A stretch of DNA of 64,000 nucleotides, from assembly GCF_002217475.1 (NCBI RefSeq), contig NZ_MUHH01000017.1, forward strand, positions 360,991 through 424,990, in the 5' to 3' direction. The notes under the pieces are model-generated. The model was not told the origin of the DNA, did no database searches, and saw only the letters and a list, made by a program, of their open reading frames with translations. The stretch is from Flavobacterium tructae. GTDB taxonomy: Bacteria > Bacteroidota > Bacteroidia > Flavobacteriales > Flavobacteriaceae. Position numbers and translations under genes: made by a program. How positions within the stretch are numbered: the first letter of the stretch is position 1; each line of letters starts with the position of its first letter. Of this stretch, positions 8,015 to 16,476 are shown piece after piece.

Positions 8015-9172
8015 TTATTCTTCCAAATTTAAGTAAAAGAGATCACTTGCAATTCCATCCGTTAAAAATTTTCCTTTTAAAGTTGGCCTAAGAATATTGT
8101 TTTCAATTGAAAGCAAATCATCGGTTAAGAATTTTTGAGATTGTTTTAGTAAATAATTCAAATATTCCGATCCGAATTCGTTTTCAATTCTTTCCAGAGA
8201 AACGCCCCAAATGGTTCGTAGCCCTGTCATAATATATTCATTATAACGATCTGAAAGAGTCAGAATTTCCGTTTCAATAGGAAGTTCATTATGTTGAATT
8301 GCTTTTAGATACAAAGCATTATTTGCAATATTCCAACCTCTTTTGTGGCCGTCAAAACTATGAGCCGAAGGTCCAATTCCAATGTATTTTTTGCCCAGCC
8401 AATATGCCGAATTGTTTTTGGAGAAGTAACCTTCCTTTCCAAAATTGGATAATTCGTAGTGAATAAAACCATTTTTCTGAAGTATATCAACCAGAATCAT
8501 AAAATGATTGGAAGCTGCTTCGTCTTGTGGTTCTGCAATTTTACCAGTGTCAATTAGTTTTTTTAAAGCTGTTTTGGGCTCTACTGTCAAAGCATAACTT
8601 GAAATATGAGGAATCCCGAAGCTTAAAGCGGTTTCGATATTTTGTTTCCACATTTCGTCAGTCAGACCAGGGATTCCGTAAATCAGATCGAGCGAAATAT
8701 TATCGAAATATTTTGTTGCTTCTTCTAAACATTTTTTGGCTTCCACCGAATTATGAGCGCGGTTCATCATCTTTAAATCGTCTTCATAAAAAGACTGAAT
8801 TCCAATGCTTAAACGGTTTATAGGGCTTTTAGATAATTCCAGAATACGCTCAGGAGATAAATCATCGGGATTTGCTTCGAGCGTGATCTCCGGATTCTCT
8901 GCAACATTGTAATTCTTGTAAACGGTCTCTATTAAAAAGTTTATCTCATCATTACTTAAAACGGATGGGGTGCCGCCACCAAAATATATAGTCTCTATTT
9001 GATTGTCACTTCGAGCGGAGTCGGTAAGGTTCAATTCATTTTTTCGCAGGATAATTTCTTTGGCTAAAGCCAAAACCATCTCGTCTTTCTTTTTCATTGA
9101 AGTCGAAAAATGAAAGTCGCAATAGTGACAAGCCTGCTTGCAAAAAGGGATATGGATGTAGATGCCGCTCAT
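8015..9172 (-). CDS. hemW: HemW-type radical SAM heme chaperone
   Basis: 385 residues, normal for HemW. The radical-SAM cluster motif CKQACHYCDF (Cys11, Cys15, Cys18) lacks the fourth cysteine that HemN coproporphyrinogen dehydrogenases carry, which favours HemW (heme insertion chaperone) over HemN. IYFGGGTPSVL (SAM-binding GGGTP), EANPDDL, NRLSIGIQSF and the C-terminal HemN_C-like region (YNEYIMTGLRT) follow. Residues about 48-58 (LTDSARSDNQI) interrupt the usual spacing before IYFGGGTP and are encoded by a dispersed-repeat-like sequence. Confidence 0.92.
   Translation of the reverse strand: MSGIYIHIPFCKQACHYCDFHFSTSMKKKDEMVLALAKEIILRKNELNLTDSARSDNQIETIYFGGGTPSVLSNDEINFLIETVYKNYNVAENPEITLEANPDDLSPERILELSKSPINRLSIGIQSFYEDDLKMMNRAHNSVEAKKCLEEATKYFDNISLDLIYGIPGLTDEMWKQNIETALSFGIPHISSYALTVEPKTALKKLIDTGKIAEPQDEAASNHFMILVDILQKNGFIHYELSNFGKEGYFSKNNSAYWLGKKYIGIGPSAHSFDGHKRGWNIANNALYLKAIQHNELPIETEILTLSDRYNEYIMTGLRTIWGVSLERIENEFGSEYLNYLLKQSQKFLTDDLLSIENNILRPTLKGKFLTDGIASDLFYLNLEE
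9004..9027. repeat. Dispersed-repeat-like insert within hemW
   Basis: The sequence gtcacttcgagcggagtcgg is read in frame in hemW as the peptide DSARSD. The same core (ttcgagcggagtcg) occurs between genes at 27191-27204, pointing to a mobile or dispersed repeat that tolerates coding sites. Confidence 0.65.
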
Positions 9173-9180
9173 TTATAGTA

Positions 9181-9209
9181 TTCAGTGTTCAGATTTTCAG
9201 TGTTCAGGT
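9181..9209. repeat. Tandem ttcagtgttcag repeat beside the four-helix-bundle gene
   Basis: Two copies of ttcagtgttcag (9181-9192 and 9197-9208) lie 3' of the four-helix-bundle gene. An inverted copy (ctgaacact, 9648-9656) lies on its 5' side, so the gene is bracketed by inverted sequences. Confidence 0.6.
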
Positions 9210-9250
9210 TTTTAACTTTAAAAGATGAGTATTAAGCAGATGAATACTGC

Positions 9251-9622
9251 TTACTCTTTTTTAACTCCAAATTTTTCAGGATTTAGAAGCATATAGTTAA
9301 TTAGTTTTCCTATTTCAGTACTCTCAGAGAGGAGTTCTTTGTATAGATCGCTAGAAATATATTTACAGGCAAAAGCAAATTCCAACCAAACTTGTGTTTC
9401 TGAATTTTCTCCATCAGAGTCAGTTAACTTGCTGTAAAAGTGCTTAGGATAAATCCTCTTTCGATATGCCTCAGCAATAGTTACAGGAACACTTCGTGAA
9501 GAGCGTCTAATTTGATCGGTCAATGAGTATATCTCTTCTTTTGGAAATGATTTTGAAATTTCAAATATTTTCATTGCTAAAGAAAAAGATTTTTTATAAG
9601 CTAATAAATCTTGAAATGTCAT
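9251..9622 (-). CDS. Four-helix-bundle (S23 / 23S rRNA intervening-sequence type) protein
   Basis: 123 residues matching the S23/four-helix-bundle family: MTFQDLLAYKKSFSLAM, EEIYSLTDQIRRSSRSVPVTIAEAY (shortened) and ETQVWLEFAFACKYI are the family hallmarks. Members are found in 23S rRNA intervening sequences but also, as here, as free-standing genes of unknown function. It is placed between hemW and ruvC and bracketed by inverted short repeats, so it may be an acquired cassette. Confidence 0.9.
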   Translation of the reverse strand: MTFQDLLAYKKSFSLAMKIFEISKSFPKEEIYSLTDQIRRSSRSVPVTIAEAYRKRIYPKHFYSKLTDSDGENSETQVWLEFAFACKYISSDLYKELLSESTEIGKLINYMLLNPEKFGVKKE

Positions 9623-9677
9623 CCGGTATTATTTATTGTTTAAAAAACTGAACACTAAAAAGTTGATCACTGATCAC

Positions 9678-10232
9678 TTATTTTTTAACTCGTTCTTCAT
9701 TTTGTTTCACAAAAGCATCCCAACCCGAATAACTTTTACCGGCAATAACTTTACCGGAATTAAAATGATGACAAACGGCAGCCGCAAGACCATCTGTTGA
9801 GTCGAGGTTTTTGGGTAATTCTTTTAGTCCAAGAAGCTGCTGGAGCATTTTTGCGACCTGTTCTTTACTGGCGTTTCCGTTTCCGGTAATCGCCATTTTG
9901 ATCTTTTTCGGTTCGTACTCTGTGATGGGAATCCCTCTCGAGAGTCCCGCTGCCATTGCAACACCCTGTGCACGCCCTAATTTCAGCATAGATTGAACGT
10001 TTTTGCCAAAGAAAGGAGCTTCAATCGCAATTTCGTCCGGATGGTGCGTTTCTATTAGTTCGATAGTACGCTCAAATATGATTTTTAATTTTTGGTAATG
10101 ATTGTCGTATTTGGATAATTGCAGTTCGTTAAGCTGCAGAAATTCCATTTTTTTATTGGTGACTTTAATTAATCCGAAACCCATAATTGTCGTTCCGGGG
10201 TCAATACCTAATATGATGCGTTCTTTTGTCAA
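9678..10232 (-). CDS. ruvC: Crossover junction endodeoxyribonuclease RuvC
   Basis: 184 residues, the expected size. The RNase-H-fold active site is complete: Asp11 in ILGIDPGTT, Glu71 in AIEAPFFGKN, and Asp144 and Asp147 in NLDSTDGLAAAVCHH. RuvC resolves Holliday junctions as a dimer together with RuvAB in recombinational repair. ruvA and ruvB are not in this window. It is a minus-strand gene upstream of the four-helix-bundle gene. Confidence 0.97.
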   Translation of the reverse strand: MTKERIILGIDPGTTIMGFGLIKVTNKKMEFLQLNELQLSKYDNHYQKLKIIFERTIELIETHHPDEIAIEAPFFGKNVQSMLKLGRAQGVAMAAGLSRGIPITEYEPKKIKMAITGNGNASKEQVAKMLQQLLGLKELPKNLDSTDGLAAAVCHHFNSGKVIAGKSYSGWDAFVKQNEERVKK

Positions 10233-10272
10233 TTTTTTTGTTTCAGGTTTGATGTTTCACGTTTAAAGTTTA

Positions 10273-10845
10273 TCAGCTTAGATATCCCTTTGTTAATATT
10301 ACATTTTGTTCTTTATTCAGTATTTCTATTGATTGACAGATACTGTTGTATAAATTCCAAAACTTATCTTCGAAATCATCTTCTTGTTTTAATATATCTT
10401 CGGTTTCAGAATTGTCTTCGTTATTTAAAATTGTACCATGACTTTCATAATAGGATGTCAAAAGAGTTCCGTTATCTGCTAAAACCCATCTGCAAGTGGC
10501 AATCCAAGGATCAACGAAAAAATAATAAACTTTTGTATTAAGCTCTTTCGAAAGAAATAATGTCATTTGCTTTGTTTCTTCAAAATCCCAAACATTCCAT
10601 ATTAGATAACTCCATTCATTAATTTGGTCAAATAACATAAATGGTTTTGTGGTTTTGCTTGAACTTTCATCAGATAAAAATGACCAATCGAATTTTTCAT
10701 CAAATTCTACAATCTTGGTACTGGATGCTTTTAAAACCTCTAATATTGAACTTTTTGTTACGTTTTCTATGCAAAAATGATGATTTACCAGCGAGCTAAT
10801 TAAATTTCGCTTTTTATTTCCTGATTCTAACATTTCATTTTCCAA
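10273..10845 (-). CDS. Hypothetical protein
   Basis: 190 residues, not recognised. The protein is acidic, soluble-looking and has no signal peptide or membrane segment. It contains two aromatic patches (NEWSYLIWNVWDFEE and VYYFFVDPWIATCRWVLAD) and an acidic stretch (ILNNEDNSETEDILKQEDD). Its start is only 8 bases from the -33 element of the divergent LPG-synthase-like gene. Codon use does not obviously differ from neighbours. Confidence 0.7.
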   Translation of the reverse strand: MENEMLESGNKKRNLISSLVNHHFCIENVTKSSILEVLKASSTKIVEFDEKFDWSFLSDESSSKTTKPFMLFDQINEWSYLIWNVWDFEETKQMTLFLSKELNTKVYYFFVDPWIATCRWVLADNGTLLTSYYESHGTILNNEDNSETEDILKQEDDFEDKFWNLYNSICQSIEILNKEQNVILTKGYLS

Positions 10846-10853
10846 TTTTCAAA

Positions 10854-10882
10854 TTGCCACATTTTCAAATTGATTACTTTTG
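10854..10882 (+). promoter_or_regulatory. Bacteroidota-type promoter of the LPG-synthase-like gene
   Basis: TTG at 10854-10856 and TACTTTTG at 10875-10882, separated by 18 nt, match TTG-N(17-23)-TAnnTTTG. The -7 box ends only 4 nt before the ATG at 10887, implying a leaderless or nearly leaderless mRNA. Confidence 0.75.
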
Positions 10883-10886
10883 CGAC

Positions 10887-11831
10887 ATGATTTCAATTCC
10901 TCACAAAGCTAAGCAATTCCTTGTTCTTCTAATCAAACTTTTGATTGTAGGAGGTGCATTTTACTTTATTTATAATCAGTTGGCGCATAATGATCAATTG
11001 GACTGGCAAAAATTCATTGTGCTGTTTCGTAAAAATCAGTCCGTATTAGGAATTGGGTTTATATTACTTTTGAGCGTTTTGAATCGTTATTTCGAGATCC
11101 TGAAATGGCAAAATCTGGCTAAAGTAATTCATGAGATTTCTTTAGGAGAAGCCACAAAACAAGTGCTGGCAGCTTTAACAGCCGGAATTTTTACGCCAAA
11201 CGGAGTAGGAGAGTACGCCGGAAAAGCCTTGTATTATCCGAAATCAGAGGCAAAGAAAGTAATTTTCTTAAACCTGATCTGCAACGGAATCCAGATGATC
11301 TTAACGGTGATTTTCGGGATTTTTGGGTTATTGTATTTCAATGCCAAATATGAGATTATTACAACGCAAACGGTTGCCGTTTTATTTGGGGGTTTTGTGT
11401 TGCTTTTTGTTGTTCTGTTTTCCCTAAAGAAAATAAAAATTAAGGGATATTCAATCGAGAAATTGATACATAAGATTAATGAAATCCCAAAATCAGTTCA
11501 TCGTAAGAATATTGTTTTAGGAATTTTACGGTATTTAGTCTTTTCACATCAGTATTACTTTTTGTTCTTGGCTTTTGATGTTGATTTGCCTTATTTTACA
11601 CTAATTGCTACTATTGCTGTAGTTTACTTTTTGGCTTCGTCACTGCCTACTTTTCAGTTTCTGGATTTTGCGGTAAAAGGAAGTGTTGCGATTTATTTCT
11701 TTGGAATTTTAGGGGTAAACGAGTGGATTGTAGTTTTTATCAGCACGTTGATGTGGTTTCTTAATGTGGTTTTACCGGTTGTTATAGGAGCTTATTATGT
11801 ACTAAATTTTAAGACCAAAACAGCAGAATGA
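10887..11831 (+). CDS. Lysylphosphatidylglycerol-synthase-like membrane protein (UPF0104 type)
   Basis: 314 residues from the ATG at 10887; an upstream TTG in the same frame is the promoter -33 element and is rejected as a start. About eight membrane helices, with LNRYFEILKWQNL, AALTAGIFTPNGVGEYAGKA (the G-x-x-T-P-x-x-x-G-E motif) and KGSVAIYFFGILG, match the LPG_synthase_TM/UPF0104 group. Some relatives flip or modify lipids; the true activity here is unknown. Its stop overlaps the GT2 start by 4 bases (ATGA), so the two probably act together on a lipid-linked glycan or glycolipid. Confidence 0.85.
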   Translation: MISIPHKAKQFLVLLIKLLIVGGAFYFIYNQLAHNDQLDWQKFIVLFRKNQSVLGIGFILLLSVLNRYFEILKWQNLAKVIHEISLGEATKQVLAALTAGIFTPNGVGEYAGKALYYPKSEAKKVIFLNLICNGIQMILTVIFGIFGLLYFNAKYEIITTQTVAVLFGGFVLLFVVLFSLKKIKIKGYSIEKLIHKINEIPKSVHRKNIVLGILRYLVFSHQYYFLFLAFDVDLPYFTLIATIAVVYFLASSLPTFQFLDFAVKGSVAIYFFGILGVNEWIVVFISTLMWFLNVVLPVVIGAYYVLNFKTKTAE

Positions 11832-12931
11832 TTTGGGGTTTGTCTGTCATATTAGGTATTTATTTGATTACCATTGGTTTGCTTATTTATGGTTTTTTTA
11901 AAGTAAAAAAGTACCAAAATATAGATTTGAAACCTCAAACAAGCTTTACGATTATAGTTCCGTTTCGGGATGAAGAAGAGAATTTGCCTAACCTTTTAGA
12001 AAGTTTTTCAAAACTGAATTACCCTAATGATTTGTTTGAAGTTATTTTGGTAGATGATAATTCTAAGGAGAAATTTCAAATCTCACATTTCACATTTCAA
12101 ATTTCGCAAATTGACAATCTTCGGATTTCGAATTCTCCCAAAAAAGATGCTATCTCTACTGCTATGCAATTGGTGAAAACAGATTGGGTTGTTACTACAG
12201 ATGCCGATTGTCTGGTGCCTGAGAATTGGTTGTTGACATTCGATAATTACATTCAGCAAAATAAGGTTTCGATGCTGGCAGGAGCGGTAACGTACGAATG
12301 TGAGAACTCTTTTTTGCATCATTTTCAGCAATTGGATTTAACGAGTCTGCAAGGTGCTACTATTGGAAGTTTTGGACTTCAAAGCGCTTTTATGTGCAAC
12401 GGAGCCAATTTTGCGTACACTAAATCGCTGTTTGAAGATTTAAATGGATTTGAAGGGAATAGCAAAATTGCCAGTGGAGATGATGTGTTTTTACTGCAAA
12501 AAGCGGTTGGTTTATTTCCTGATGAAGTTCACTATTTAAAAGCGGCAGACGCAATTGTAAGCACAAAACCAACGGAGGACTGGAAGACCTTATTTTATCA
12601 AAGGGTTCGTTGGGCAGCCAAAACAAGTTCCTATCAAAGCAGTTTTGGAAAGCTATTAGGTCTTATTGTTTTCTTAGGAAATCTGAGTTTTGTAGTAGGG
12701 GTTTGTAGTGTTGTTTTTTCGATTTTGCCTTATTATTTCTTTGTTTTGTTGGCTTTTTCAAAATTCGCAATCGATTATATTTTACTCTATGCTACGAACC
12801 GTTTTTTAGTGAAAGACAAAATAAAAAGTTTGTTCTTAAGTAGTTTGTTGTATCCTTTTTTTAGTTCGGCTGTAGCTTTATACAGCTTGTTTGGCTCTTA
12901 TGAATGGAAGGGAAGAAAGTTCACGAAATAG
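11828..12931 (+). CDS. Family 2 glycosyltransferase, membrane-bound
   Basis: 367 residues. One N-terminal membrane helix precedes a GT-A domain with TIIVPFRDEEENLPNLLES, VDDNS, the DxD motif TTDADCLVP (Asp125, Asp127) and the processive-type motif YQRVRW; three membrane helices close the protein. It should transfer a sugar from a nucleotide donor to a lipid or polymer at the inner membrane. Residues about 81-100 (KFQISHFTFQISQIDNLRI) are absent from the usual spacing and come from a repetitive DNA stretch. It is coupled to the LPG-synthase-like gene. Confidence 0.9.
   Translation: MIWGLSVILGIYLITIGLLIYGFFKVKKYQNIDLKPQTSFTIIVPFRDEEENLPNLLESFSKLNYPNDLFEVILVDDNSKEKFQISHFTFQISQIDNLRISNSPKKDAISTAMQLVKTDWVVTTDADCLVPENWLLTFDNYIQQNKVSMLAGAVTYECENSFLHHFQQLDLTSLQGATIGSFGLQSAFMCNGANFAYTKSLFEDLNGFEGNSKIASGDDVFLLQKAVGLFPDEVHYLKAADAIVSTKPTEDWKTLFYQRVRWAAKTSSYQSSFGKLLGLIVFLGNLSFVVGVCSVVFSILPYYFFVLLAFSKFAIDYILLYATNRFLVKDKIKSLFLSSLLYPFFSSAVALYSLFGSYEWKGRKFTK
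12067..12124. repeat. Repetitive in-frame insert in the GT2 gene
   Basis: An A/T-rich stretch built from atttcaaatct, tcacatttcacatttcaaattt and similar words interrupts the GT2 domain between the DDNS motif and the DxD motif. The words resemble degenerate intergenic hairpin repeats in this window (for example 57610-57661). Confidence 0.55.
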
Positions 12932-12959
12932 AATCTCTCTTATATAAACGAGAAAACAA

Positions 12960-13445
12960 CTATTTTTTTTCTTTTGCCTTGAGAATAACAGGTAAGATAA
13001 ATTGTGTTTTTACCGGAATTCCACGTTTAAGTGCCGGATTTACTTTAGGGAAATTAACCAAGCGGGCATGTAGAATACTATCGATTTTAATAGTGTCGTA
13101 GGCAACAGAATCTTTAGGAAATTGAGGTTCAAATTTCATTGTTGAGTTTGGAAAAACGGTCACTTTTACTTCGATGGTGTCAAGTTCGGGATAGAGTATG
13201 GAAAGGGTGTCAATATCCAGTTTTTCCTGAATAAGTTGTGCCATTACCTCAAAAAAGCATTGTTGACGTTGCTTTTTATCGGTAATTTTTTCGCAATTGG
13301 CAACAGATGGAAATTCATCAACTTCTTTCCAGTTAATCGATTTTAGTTCTTTTTGAAGTAATTCTTTTTCAGACGGAACCTTCTTCTCAAAATATTGACA
13401 AGAATGGAAAAATAGAATTACGAATAAAAGGAAAAACTTCTTCAA
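12960..13445 (-). CDS. Probable lipoprotein with TonB-C-like tail
   Basis: 161 residues. A hydrophobic N-terminus ends in a weak lipobox (FFHSC, Cys16). The C-terminal part, VKVTVFPNSTMKFEPQFP...FPKVNPALKRGIPVKTQFILPV (joined pieces), resembles the TonB C-terminal fold, where a P-x-x-x-x-G-x-x-V pattern precedes the last strands. There is no TonB membrane anchor, so it is likely not a true TonB. Function unknown. It is convergent with the GT2 gene, with a gap of 28 bases. Confidence 0.65.
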   Translation of the reverse strand: MKKFFLLFVILFFHSCQYFEKKVPSEKELLQKELKSINWKEVDEFPSVANCEKITDKKQRQQCFFEVMAQLIQEKLDIDTLSILYPELDTIEVKVTVFPNSTMKFEPQFPKDSVAYDTIKIDSILHARLVNFPKVNPALKRGIPVKTQFILPVILKAKEKK

Positions 13446-13492
13446 GACTTTGATGTTGGATTGAATAAATAAATTAGAATATAAAAATACAA

Positions 13493-13876
13493 TTATTTTT
13501 TTTGAGAAGCTTTGAATTGCAAATAATCTTCATAATTTTCCGACAGCCATTTTTCTTTGTTTTTTGCGGCAACTTCTTTTTCTTCAGGATATAAAGAAGC
13601 TAGTCGGTCAGAGAAAGCAGCAATACGAACGGTGTAATTGTAGTACTCTGTTTTGCTTAATACAATATTTGGATCATTTTTTCGATTAAAATATTCGAAG
13701 AATAAAGTGTTAAAATCTTTCATCGAAAAGTTGAGCACTTTTTTCTTATTACTTTTATAAATGCTGTCTTGCAGAAGTCTGTCGTCTATTGAGAGTTTTT
13801 TAGTTTGGGCATACAAATTACTATTGATGACAAGGATCAGAAAACTACAGGAGATAAATTGCAAAAATTGACGCAT
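13493..13876 (-). CDS. Hypothetical secreted protein
   Basis: 127 residues with a clear signal peptide (cleavage after about residue 23, NLYAQ). The mature part is small, basic and helical (KKVLNFSMKDFNTLFFEYF, EEKEVAAKNKEKWLSENY). No known family was recognised. It is on the same strand as the TonB-C-like lipoprotein, 47 bases upstream of it, and the two may be co-transcribed. Confidence 0.65.
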   Translation of the reverse strand: MRQFLQFISCSFLILVINSNLYAQTKKLSIDDRLLQDSIYKSNKKKVLNFSMKDFNTLFFEYFNRKNDPNIVLSKTEYYNYTVRIAAFSDRLASLYPEEKEVAAKNKEKWLSENYEDYLQFKASQKK

Positions 13877-13926
13877 TAATTTGTTCCTTTAGAAAGTTTG
13901 TAGATCAAATTTACAAAAAAATAGAC

Positions 13927-14427
13927 ATGGATTTACTATTGTTGTTGCTTGGATTTATATGTATGATTGTTGGGATTTTTGGCAGTTTTCTGCCTGTATT
14001 ACCCGGATTGTCATCTTGCTGGGTGGGGTTGTTACTGCTGTACCTGACCAAAGCGGTTGAAAACAATTATTGGGTTTTAGGTATTACACTTTTGCTAACG
14101 ATTGTAATTACGATTCTTGATTATATCATTCCGGCAAAAGGGACTAAAAAATTTGGAGGGAGTTCGTATGGCGTGTGGGGAACTAACATTGGTTTAATTG
14201 TTGGTATTATTGCTCCTATTCCTTTTGGGGTTATTATTGGGCCTTTTGTGGGGGCTTTCGTTGGAGAGTTGATTTACGATTCGACTAATCATCAAAGAGC
14301 ACTGAAAGCGGCAACAGGATCCGTTTTAGGTTTTTTGGCTTCGAGTTTTGTAAATTTTTTATGCTGCATTATTTTCCTGGGTATTTTTATTAGCATTGTC
14401 TGGCAAAATCGCGTATTACTGTTTTAA
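13927..14427 (+). CDS. DUF456 domain membrane protein
   Basis: 166 residues, almost entirely membrane helices. GSFLPVLPGLSSCWVGLLLLY, IVITILDYIIPAKGTKKFGGS and GPFVGAFVGELIYD (shortened) match DUF456, in which the small-residue-rich helices recur. Function is unknown. A 280-base gap follows it with no gene. Confidence 0.88.
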   Translation: MDLLLLLLGFICMIVGIFGSFLPVLPGLSSCWVGLLLLYLTKAVENNYWVLGITLLLTIVITILDYIIPAKGTKKFGGSSYGVWGTNIGLIVGIIAPIPFGVIIGPFVGAFVGELIYDSTNHQRALKAATGSVLGFLASSFVNFLCCIIFLGIFISIVWQNRVLLF

Positions 14428-14707
14428 ATCGCGTATTTATCCTTAAGCTTTTTCTTATTTTTTAATTTTTTATCAAAAAAATGTGATTTTTTTTTGAGAG
14501 GATTTTTGTTTGTTTTGATAACGAATGGGTTATGTTTACTGGAGGTTCGGAATTTTTATGTTTAACAACTGTTTAAGCTACAATTCACCATTTAACTTAT
14601 TTTTTGGAAATGTTAGAATATTTTATATTTTTATCCTGATAAACGATAAAAAGCCTCACTTCGTCGATTATTTTTAACGGATTTAAATAATTTCAAACAA
14701 GTTAAAT

Positions 14708-15310
14708 ATGACTCCTAACCTACAAATTGAACTTAGACGTTTTATTTCTTCTAATGTTGTTTCAAAGTTGAACAAGTTTTATTTTGAAAATGATGCACTT
14801 TTAATTAAAGGAATTGATGTTTCGATAGGTACGGTTTTAATGGGGTTGTATAACAGGGCGGAGGAGTCGGATTTTTACAAGGGAATTACTTCAATGATGC
14901 AGGACGATTCCACTTTTTATCAGGAAGTCGATTTTACATCAGGACGTATTTTATCAGTTGATGATTGTTATCGATTAGAAGGGAATAGTTTGCTGAAAGA
15001 AATATTTACCAATAAAAAAGGCAGGATTTCTGAAATGATTTCTAATGAAGTTGGAATCAAAAGTGAAACAGCCCGAGAGATTCTAAACTTTTCTGCTTTA
15101 TTAGTCGTCTCTTATCTTAAGAATAATATCCAAATATTAGAGAGTTTAAAATTGCTTTTAGAAGATCAAAAAAGAGATATTTTAAACAGTATTCCTCCCG
15201 GAATCAAAATTATCCTCGGTTTTTCCTGTTACGAAACAGTAGAAGAAAAAAACCAATCTATAGGAAGATCTATTTTTACGTTATTCGGTCATAACTTTTT
15301 CAGCTTCTAA
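14708..15310 (+). CDS. Hypothetical protein, possibly DUF937-like
   Basis: 200 residues, no signal peptide. The pattern of helices with LIKGIDVSIGTVLMGLYNRAEE and EMISNEVGIKSETAREILNFSALLVVSYL (both shortened views) resembles DUF937 proteins, where glycine-containing helical repeats occur. The last 20 residues are less conserved. It is a single gene followed by an imperfect hairpin at 15317. The family has no known function. Confidence 0.6.
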   Translation: MTPNLQIELRRFISSNVVSKLNKFYFENDALLIKGIDVSIGTVLMGLYNRAEESDFYKGITSMMQDDSTFYQEVDFTSGRILSVDDCYRLEGNSLLKEIFTNKKGRISEMISNEVGIKSETAREILNFSALLVVSYLKNNIQILESLKLLLEDQKRDILNSIPPGIKIILGFSCYETVEEKNQSIGRSIFTLFGHNFFSF

Positions 15311-15316
15311 ATAAAA

Positions 15317-15347
15317 AAATCCCGTCTTACAGCGTAAAACAGGATTT
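15317..15347. terminator. Imperfect hairpin between convergent genes
   Basis: aaatcc / ggattt arms with a partly paired inner part (gtcttac / gtaaaac) and a 3-nt loop, preceded by an A-run. It lies between the DUF937-like gene and the convergent pseudouridine synthase gene and could end both transcripts. Confidence 0.6.
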
Positions 15348-15373
15348 ATATTTAAATCAATTTGAGTAGTTTC

Positions 15374-16282
15374 TTATACGTTTTTCAAGTTGATAACTTC
15401 TTGGTCGGTTAAAAAACGCCAGTTACCTCTCGGTAAATTCTTTTTAGTTAAACCTGCAAACGATACACGGTCAATACGTAATACATCATAGTCAAAGTTT
15501 TCGAAAATAGCACGTACTACTTTTACATTCGAAGAACGTAATTTAAGACCTACTTCACTTTTTGCTTCTTTTTCAATATAACTGATTTCTTCCACGAAAA
15601 CACGGTGTCCATCAAGAACTAAGCCTTTACTTATTTTTTCTAAATCTTCAAATTTCAAGTTTTTATCTAAAGAAACCTGGTAGATTTTAGATGATTTTTG
15701 ATTTGGTAAAGTAAATTTACGAATCATGTCCGTGTCGTTAGTAAACAACAATAAACCGGTTGTGTTTTTGTCCATTCTTCCAATCGGAGCAATTTTTGCC
15801 GTTGTAGAACCGCGAACTAACTCTAAAACATTACGATATTCCTGACCTTCGTCAAGAGCAGTGGTAAAGTTTTTAGGTTTGTTTAATAAGATGTATTCTT
15901 TCTTTTCAGGAGTCAAAGTAACACCGTCGAAATTTACAACATCATTTAATTTTACTAAATAACCCATTTCAGTTACCGGAACTCCATTTACTTTAACATT
16001 TCCGGACTGAATGTATATATCGGCATCACGACGAGAACAAACACCTGAATTTGAGATGTATTTGTTTAAACGAATTTCGTCTGAAGCTTTTTGTCTTTTT
16101 GGAGCCTGATTCTGTTTTTTAATTTTCTGCGCCTTTTCTTCTTCGGCAGCCTTCACAGCAGGTTTCACCTTTTTCGGCCCTTGAGCACGTTTTGCCATAG
16201 GAGGTTTTGGCTTGTTAGAGTTTGGTCTTGAGCTATTTGGTCTCGAACCGCCTCTTTTATTATTGCCTTCCTTATTGTTCAT
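15374..16282 (-). CDS. rRNA pseudouridine synthase, RsuA/RluB family
   Basis: 302 residues. The N-terminal 70 residues form a Lys/Asn/Pro-rich disordered tail, common in Bacteroidota versions. An S4 RNA-binding domain follows (about 69-130, LNKYISNSGVCSRRDADIYI), then the catalytic domain with GRMDKNTTGLLLFTND (catalytic Asp171) and RIDRVSFAGL. It converts a uridine in rRNA to pseudouridine, probably in 23S rRNA by RluB likeness. It is transcribed after the prenyltransferase gene. A TATCTTTG box lies at 16299-16306 on the coding strand. Confidence 0.93.
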   Translation of the reverse strand: MNNKEGNNKRGGSRPNSSRPNSNKPKPPMAKRAQGPKKVKPAVKAAEEEKAQKIKKQNQAPKRQKASDEIRLNKYISNSGVCSRRDADIYIQSGNVKVNGVPVTEMGYLVKLNDVVNFDGVTLTPEKKEYILLNKPKNFTTALDEGQEYRNVLELVRGSTTAKIAPIGRMDKNTTGLLLFTNDTDMIRKFTLPNQKSSKIYQVSLDKNLKFEDLEKISKGLVLDGHRVFVEEISYIEKEAKSEVGLKLRSSNVKVVRAIFENFDYDVLRIDRVSFAGLTKKNLPRGNWRFLTDQEVINLKNV

Positions 16283-16476
16283 AAATTCTGTAATTTGTGC
16301 AAAGATAGTTTATTCTTGCTAAATAATCCTAAGTTCATTGTTCTTAGATTGATAGCTGTTGTTTTTTAGAGTTATAAGAGTGTTACAATTGTCTTTTTTA
16401 AGCATTTTGAAAGTTACACTATGAAGATTTTACACGGTGAAAGCAAAACAAAGGGCAAAAATGAGCTATTAAACCG

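Noticed and set aside
14428..14707. Regulatory RNA or hidden gene in the gap after the DUF456 gene
   Set aside because: A/T-rich with T-runs but no stable hairpin with compensating structure, no open frame and no clear promoter pair.
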